From an uncultured Collinsella sp. (lineage in GTDB: Bacteria; Actinomycetota; Coriobacteriia; Coriobacteriales; Coriobacteriaceae): a stretch of DNA of 10,102 bases. The stretch lies in the NCBI GenBank assembly GCA_938036665.1, contig CALHWR010000080.1:1-10102 (forward strand), written 5' to 3'. The position numbers and the translations under genes were made by a program. Below the pieces are notes generated by a model. It did no database searches. It was not told the origin of the DNA and saw nothing but the letters and a program-made list of their open reading frames with translations. Shown here in pieces: positions 7,280 to 10,102 of this stretch (positions are counted from its first letter, which is position 1; each line of letters begins with the position of its first letter).

Positions 7280-9313
7280 TCAGCAACACTTTCCAACAAC
7301 TAAAACAAACTCGCAAATCGTAGCCAAAGCAAAAGGGAATACGAGGCATATCAATATGAATCGTTTACTGTCCCCAAAGACCAAGCGGCTCTGGTTAAGA
7401 ATAAACGATAGGCACGGAACCAGAAGTGGCAAAAGGTAGCGACTCTGGCAACCATTAACTGTCCCCAATCCAACGGGAGTAAAAGACACATAAAGTGCAG
7501 TTGCCACCAAAATCACCGTAAACAAAAACACAAATGAGGCCCAAAGAAATTGTGCGAGACCAATATGCTTAACGCTAATCGAATCTGCCGAAAAAAGCCC
7601 AAACAATAATAGGCAAACAGCTGGAAGTACCTGAACCAACCCACGGATTGCATTTACAGAAATCTGAGCAGCAAGCGATCCAAGGTATGCAAAGTTCAAT
7701 GCATATCCAGAAGAGGTTATCGGATTTAAATAATAAGTTGAAAAATAATTGGCGAGTATTTCAGCGTAGCGCAATGGATCGGCGAGAATGAAAGCGATTT
7801 GCTGACCAGAGTTGACATCGGAGCCGCCTCGCATATCGCCAACGTTGGATCCGCTAGCCGTTGAAAACAAGAACGGAAGCGCAAAGGAGGCAAAAGCAAT
7901 CAAGCCCAAAACAAACACGGCAGCATAGTAATGAACTCGTTGTTTCGAGCTAACAAAACGATTTCGCGGAACCATAAAGAAAAGACCGATTATCGGAAAA
8001 TACACAGCTTTGACTGCGAGTCCTAAAAAGGTAAATAAAAATGCGAGTGATATATTGCGAACTGTAAATTCATTTAAATCACCCCATGCATACCTCAAAA
8101 AATAAGCAAAACCGAGAATGGTAAACGAAATGAGCCATGCATCATATGAGAAACACGACGCAAGAAAGATCGAGGTTGGCAGCATTCCCACAAAAGCAAA
8201 TAGTCCCTTTTTCGAGGGCGTAACCTTGATTGCAATGGCAATTGCAAGACAGTAACTAAATAAATTGCAAATCCGAGCGAATTGAATCATAGAAGAAAAA
8301 TCGAAATGCAGAAGGCGAGCGAGCCAAAGACCAATTGCCGAGGGAATATACCCAATGCTGCTAAGCGTATAAACGAATTCTTCATGCTTGTTAACTTGCA
8401 CATGACCAGAAGCGATATCAGATCTATAGGAGCTATTCAGCTCCCTAGCATGCTCAAGAATTTCCGCTCGATCAAAATGGGAAAGAGAGGGCTCTTCATA
8501 GCCCTGCGCACGACGGACCGCTTCGTCAGTAAAGTAAATATCCGTATCAGTTTTTTGAGTTTCAAATAAATAAGATGTCGAAAGGGCATTGGAATAGTGA
8601 ATTTGATCATCCCATGAAATACCCGTCGTTATCGGAGTGCTCACCACAAGGAACACACCAATTGAGAATGCAGCGATAAAGAAAGTGACGGGAAGGGCAG
8701 AGTTTCCCTTTCGAATGCCCGAGCAAGCCGTGAAAACCGAAGTTATGATTACCAGCAGGAAATAAACAACAGCATTAATGAACCCATTCACGAATGCAAT
8801 CGTAGAGCAGCCAAAAACAATAAAGAATGCGATAATCAGCAGGGAAACGTAGTCGGTAGCCTTGACCCTCGCCGAAACAGAATGGAACAACGCTTTCAGA
8901 GAAAAGCCGCTTTGGAATAAATAGAGTATTGCGCAATAGAAAATTAGAAAAAAGAAAATGAGCCGCTTTTTATTCCAGTCAGCAATATTCGAGAAATGAG
9001 AAGCCGGCGAGCCAAGAACGGTGCAGCCCTCCCAGATGACCGCCACAGCAAATGCCGCAAGCAACAGGACTAATAATTGAGCGCAGCGACCAGGACAGTT
9101 GCCACGCTTTTTTTCATCATCTGAGGAAAGGAAGACACAATATGATTGCCAAATGGCAACATCTACAACGACGCAATAGAGCACTAAAACAAACAGCTGT
9201 GAGACAGAGTGGTTCACATAAAAGTGCTTCATGCACAGAAGCTCGACAATAAAGAGAAGAGCAACGAAGACGGCTTTCATTATTTGCTTTTGGTTTACGC
9301 ATCGAGACAACAC
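7280..9313 (-). CDS. DUF2142 multi-pass membrane protein, possible GT-C-type glycosyltransferase
   Basis: This 677-residue protein has roughly 13-15 hydrophobic segments and one large non-membrane stretch at about 233-315. It fits DUF2142 (PF09913) by length and by its landmarks: ISWDDQIHYSNAL at 232-244, where the family has an acidic loop after the first helices; SSIGYIPSAIGLWLARLL at 318-335; FSYDAWLISFTILGF at 388-402; and GCQSRYLLPLLVP at 621-633. The family is uncharacterised but has a GT-C-like layout (an acidic motif in the first long loop), and it sits in cell-wall and teichoic/rhamnan clusters. Transfer of a sugar from a polyprenyl-phosphate carrier on the outer face is therefore a reasonable inference, not a demonstrated activity. 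The GTG at 9313 is taken as the start because AAAGGTGA lies nine bases upstream and a stop (TGA) lies four codons before it. The ATG at 9280 has a poor ribosome site. The gene is 1 bp from the next gene. Confidence 0.83.
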   Translation of the reverse strand: MLSRCVNQKQIMKAVFVALLFIVELLCMKHFYVNHSVSQLFVLVLYCVVVDVAIWQSYCVFLSSDDEKKRGNCPGRCAQLLVLLLAAFAVAVIWEGCTVLGSPASHFSNIADWNKKRLIFFFLIFYCAILYLFQSGFSLKALFHSVSARVKATDYVSLLIIAFFIVFGCSTIAFVNGFINAVVYFLLVIITSVFTACSGIRKGNSALPVTFFIAAFSIGVFLVVSTPITTGISWDDQIHYSNALSTSYLFETQKTDTDIYFTDEAVRRAQGYEEPSLSHFDRAEILEHARELNSSYRSDIASGHVQVNKHEEFVYTLSSIGYIPSAIGLWLARLLHFDFSSMIQFARICNLFSYCLAIAIAIKVTPSKKGLFAFVGMLPTSIFLASCFSYDAWLISFTILGFAYFLRYAWGDLNEFTVRNISLAFLFTFLGLAVKAVYFPIIGLFFMVPRNRFVSSKQRVHYYAAVFVLGLIAFASFALPFLFSTASGSNVGDMRGGSDVNSGQQIAFILADPLRYAEILANYFSTYYLNPITSSGYALNFAYLGSLAAQISVNAIRGLVQVLPAVCLLLFGLFSADSISVKHIGLAQFLWASFVFLFTVILVATALYVSFTPVGLGTVNGCQSRYLLPLLVPCLSFILNQSRLVFGDSKRFILICLVFPFALATICEFVLVVGKCC

Positions 9314-9322
9314 GGAGCTAAT

Positions 9323-9330
9323 TCACCTTT
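9323..9330 (-). promoter_or_regulatory. Ribosome binding site of the DUF2142 gene
   Basis: AAAGGTGA on the minus strand is a strong match to the anti-Shine-Dalgarno complement. It lies nine bases ahead of the GTG at 9313-9311. It decides for this GTG over the later ATG at 9280-9278. Confidence 0.6.
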
Positions 9331-9372
9331 ATCCAAATCAAGCTGCAAGGGCCCTCGAAGAATCGTTCCCAG

Positions 9373-9455
9373 TCATCTGGATGACAAGTATGGGCACCAA
9401 GCACTGTTCACAACTGTTGAAAGTAATATAAGTAGGGAAATTCACATCCAGATGA
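9373..9455. repeat. Inverted repeat TCATCTGGATG ... CATCCAGATGA
   Basis: The 11-bp arms at 9373-9383 and 9445-9455 are perfect reverse complements separated by 61 bases. The core CATCTGGATG is itself close to a palindrome. It could be a pair of protein-binding sites or a long RNA stem. The loop is too long and there is no T tract next to it for a terminator. A chance occurrence is possible. Confidence 0.35.
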
Positions 9456-9482
9456 TTTATACGCCAAAGCGAAACGCATAGC

Positions 9483-9827
9483 CTACTTTTCCTTCTCCCT
9501 ACTTAACGCAACAGCCTGAACAAGCGAGTTTAAACGCTCTTCCTGTCGAGAGAGACGAAGAGAATTGCAGAAATCACGGACCACAAGAACGGCAATAACG
9601 TAAAGGAACACGAAGTTAGAAGCCGACATGAAACCAAATAGACTCGAAAGCCACATTGCAACTTGTGGAAAAACGCCCAAAATTACAAAACTGACGCTGA
9701 ATAGCAGCCAAAACAGAGAATCCAAAACTTGCATTTGGGATTTTTTTAATTTGCGCAATACAAACACGAATACCAAAACAGCGCAAACAAGAAGCAAAAT
9801 ACGAAGAGAGACCGGCAAATGGATCAC
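9483..9827 (-). CDS. DUF2304 small membrane protein
   Basis: This 114-residue protein has three hydrophobic segments (about 8-24, 35-53 and 70-84) and a charged, helical C-terminal tail (about 86-114, heptad-like, with RLSRQEERLNSLVQAVALSRE). Size, the Leu-Asp-Ser-Leu-Phe-Trp region between helices one and two, and the tail agree with DUF2304 (PF10066). That family is typically encoded next to dolichyl-phosphate-mannose-synthase-like GT2 enzymes, as here. Its role is not established; a membrane partner or anchor for the GT2 enzyme is the usual guess. The GTG at 9827 overlaps the TGA of that gene by four bases (GTGA), so translation is very likely coupled. No terminator is apparent after its stop. 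Confidence 0.88.
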   Translation of the reverse strand: MIHLPVSLRILLLVCAVLVFVFVLRKLKKSQMQVLDSLFWLLFSVSFVILGVFPQVAMWLSSLFGFMSASNFVFLYVIAVLVVRDFCNSLRLSRQEERLNSLVQAVALSREKEK

Positions 9828-10102
9828 CTAAACCACTGAACGACAAGGAGCGTAACGAAAACACGAACCATATACTGCATAGACCTAACAGGGTTAAGAT
9901 AGCTCTCGCCACCTTGACGCTCGCGCATCTTAACCTGTACCTCTGAAATGGAATACCCTTGCTTCAAAAAGAGAGCGAGAGATTCTGGTTCCGGATTTAA
10001 GGTATTGTCGTAATAGTATTTCTTAAGAATATCCCGCCCAAATAGCCTAAATCCAGACGTGGGGTCACTGATTCTCTTGCCTGTCAGAATCTTTATTAGC
10101 AC
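9824..10102 (-). CDS. GT2 polyprenyl-phosphate sugar synthase-like enzyme, C-terminal part (runs off right edge)
   Basis: Ninety-two residues are visible, entering in frame from the right edge. They contain KRISDPTSGFRLFGRDILKK, the Asp-Pro-Thr-Ser-Gly-Phe-Arg element conserved in dolichyl/polyprenyl-phosphate-mannose-synthase-like GT2 enzymes. After it come NPEPESLALFLKQGYSISEVQVKMRERQGGESY (the acidic 'PE' site and the family's Met-Arg-x-Arg-x-x-Gly-Glu-Ser) and a hydrophobic C-terminal helix, MVRVFVTLLVVQWF. Such enzymes load a sugar from a nucleotide donor onto polyprenyl phosphate at the cytoplasmic face. The catalytic N-terminal half with the DXD motif is outside the window. The stop overlaps the DUF2304 start. 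The GTG at the very edge is an internal Val codon, not the start. Confidence 0.9.
   Translation of the reverse strand: MLIKILTGKRISDPTSGFRLFGRDILKKYYYDNTLNPEPESLALFLKQGYSISEVQVKMRERQGGESYLNPVRSMQYMVRVFVTLLVVQWFR

Larger units (their letters stand above)
9314..9482. other. 169-bp gap inside the operon, no gene recognised
   Basis: This gap splits DUF2304 from DUF2142, whereas all genes downstream of it are packed with 9 bp or less. I translated it on both strands. The open stretches are short and show no family signature or better ribosome site. It contains an 11-bp inverted repeat (9373-9383 / 9445-9455) and the ribosome site for DUF2142 at its left end. AT-rich hexamers such as TATAAA and TATATT occur on the minus strand, but no convincing -35 stands at the right distance. 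It could hold an internal promoter or an RNA leader; nothing in it proves either. Confidence 0.4.

Noticed and set aside
7279..7299. TTG start at 7299 for the dual-GT2 protein
   Set aside because: It would overlap the DUF2142 gene by 20 bases with no good ribosome site. The ATG at 7278 sits one base after the upstream stop, as expected for coupled genes.
9373..9455. Inverted repeat as a terminator between DUF2304 and DUF2142
   Set aside because: A 61-base loop and no adjacent T tract on either strand make an intrinsic terminator unlikely.
9209..9481. Plus-strand frames of 66-90 residues spanning the DUF2142 start and the gap
   Set aside because: They are mostly antisense to DUF2142, have no ribosome site or recognisable motif, and composition looks like chance.

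Overview
The window is part of a cell-surface polysaccharide biosynthesis locus, apparently of the rhamnose-rich (rhamnan) type. It shows a strong compositional split. The rfbA gene near the left end is about 60-66% GC by hand count of sample lines. Everything to its right is about 40-47% GC and AT-rich at synonymous positions. A fairly GC-rich host carrying an AT-richer imported glycan block fits best. A gut actinobacterium of the Coriobacteriia (Collinsella/Olsenella-like) or a related Gram-positive is my guess from protein style; no rRNA or other taxonomic marker is present, so this stays inference.

Layout, left to right. At 1-135 (minus) is the 5' end of a gene running off the left edge, whose 45 visible residues resemble the DUF4869 family. 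A hairpin terminator on the minus strand at about 182-213 separates it from rfbA (231-1130, minus), the dTDP-glucose synthase that starts dTDP-L-rhamnose synthesis. A 105-bp divergent intergenic region follows, then an integral-membrane acyltransferase (1236-2276), the only plus-strand gene. It converges, 13 bp apart, on the end of a long minus-strand operon.

That operon reads right to left. It begins with the C-terminal part of a GT2 polyprenyl-phosphate-sugar synthase-like enzyme (9824-10102, cut by the right edge). A DUF2304 small membrane protein follows (9483-9827, GTGA overlap), then a 169-bp gap. Next are a DUF2142 multi-pass membrane protein (7280-9313), a large protein with two GT2 domains behind an unassigned N-terminal region (4897-7278), a WsaF-like rhamnosyltransferase (3322-4887), and a polysaccharide pyruvyltransferase (2290-3322). 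The last is broken by an apparent one-base insertion in a run of five C. The final four genes are packed with 1-bp overlaps or gaps of 9 bp or less.

How they may work together (inference): RfbA feeds dTDP-rhamnose. The dual GT2 and the WsaF-like enzyme build the cytoplasmic glycan chain. The GT2/DUF2304/DUF2142 set looks like a lipid-linked-monosaccharide module that could add side groups outside the membrane. The acyltransferase and the pyruvyltransferase would add O-acyl and ketal-pyruvate groups. No flippase, Wzy polymerase, ABC exporter or ligase is visible, so those must lie outside. No tRNA, rRNA, CRISPR array, IS element or phage gene was seen.
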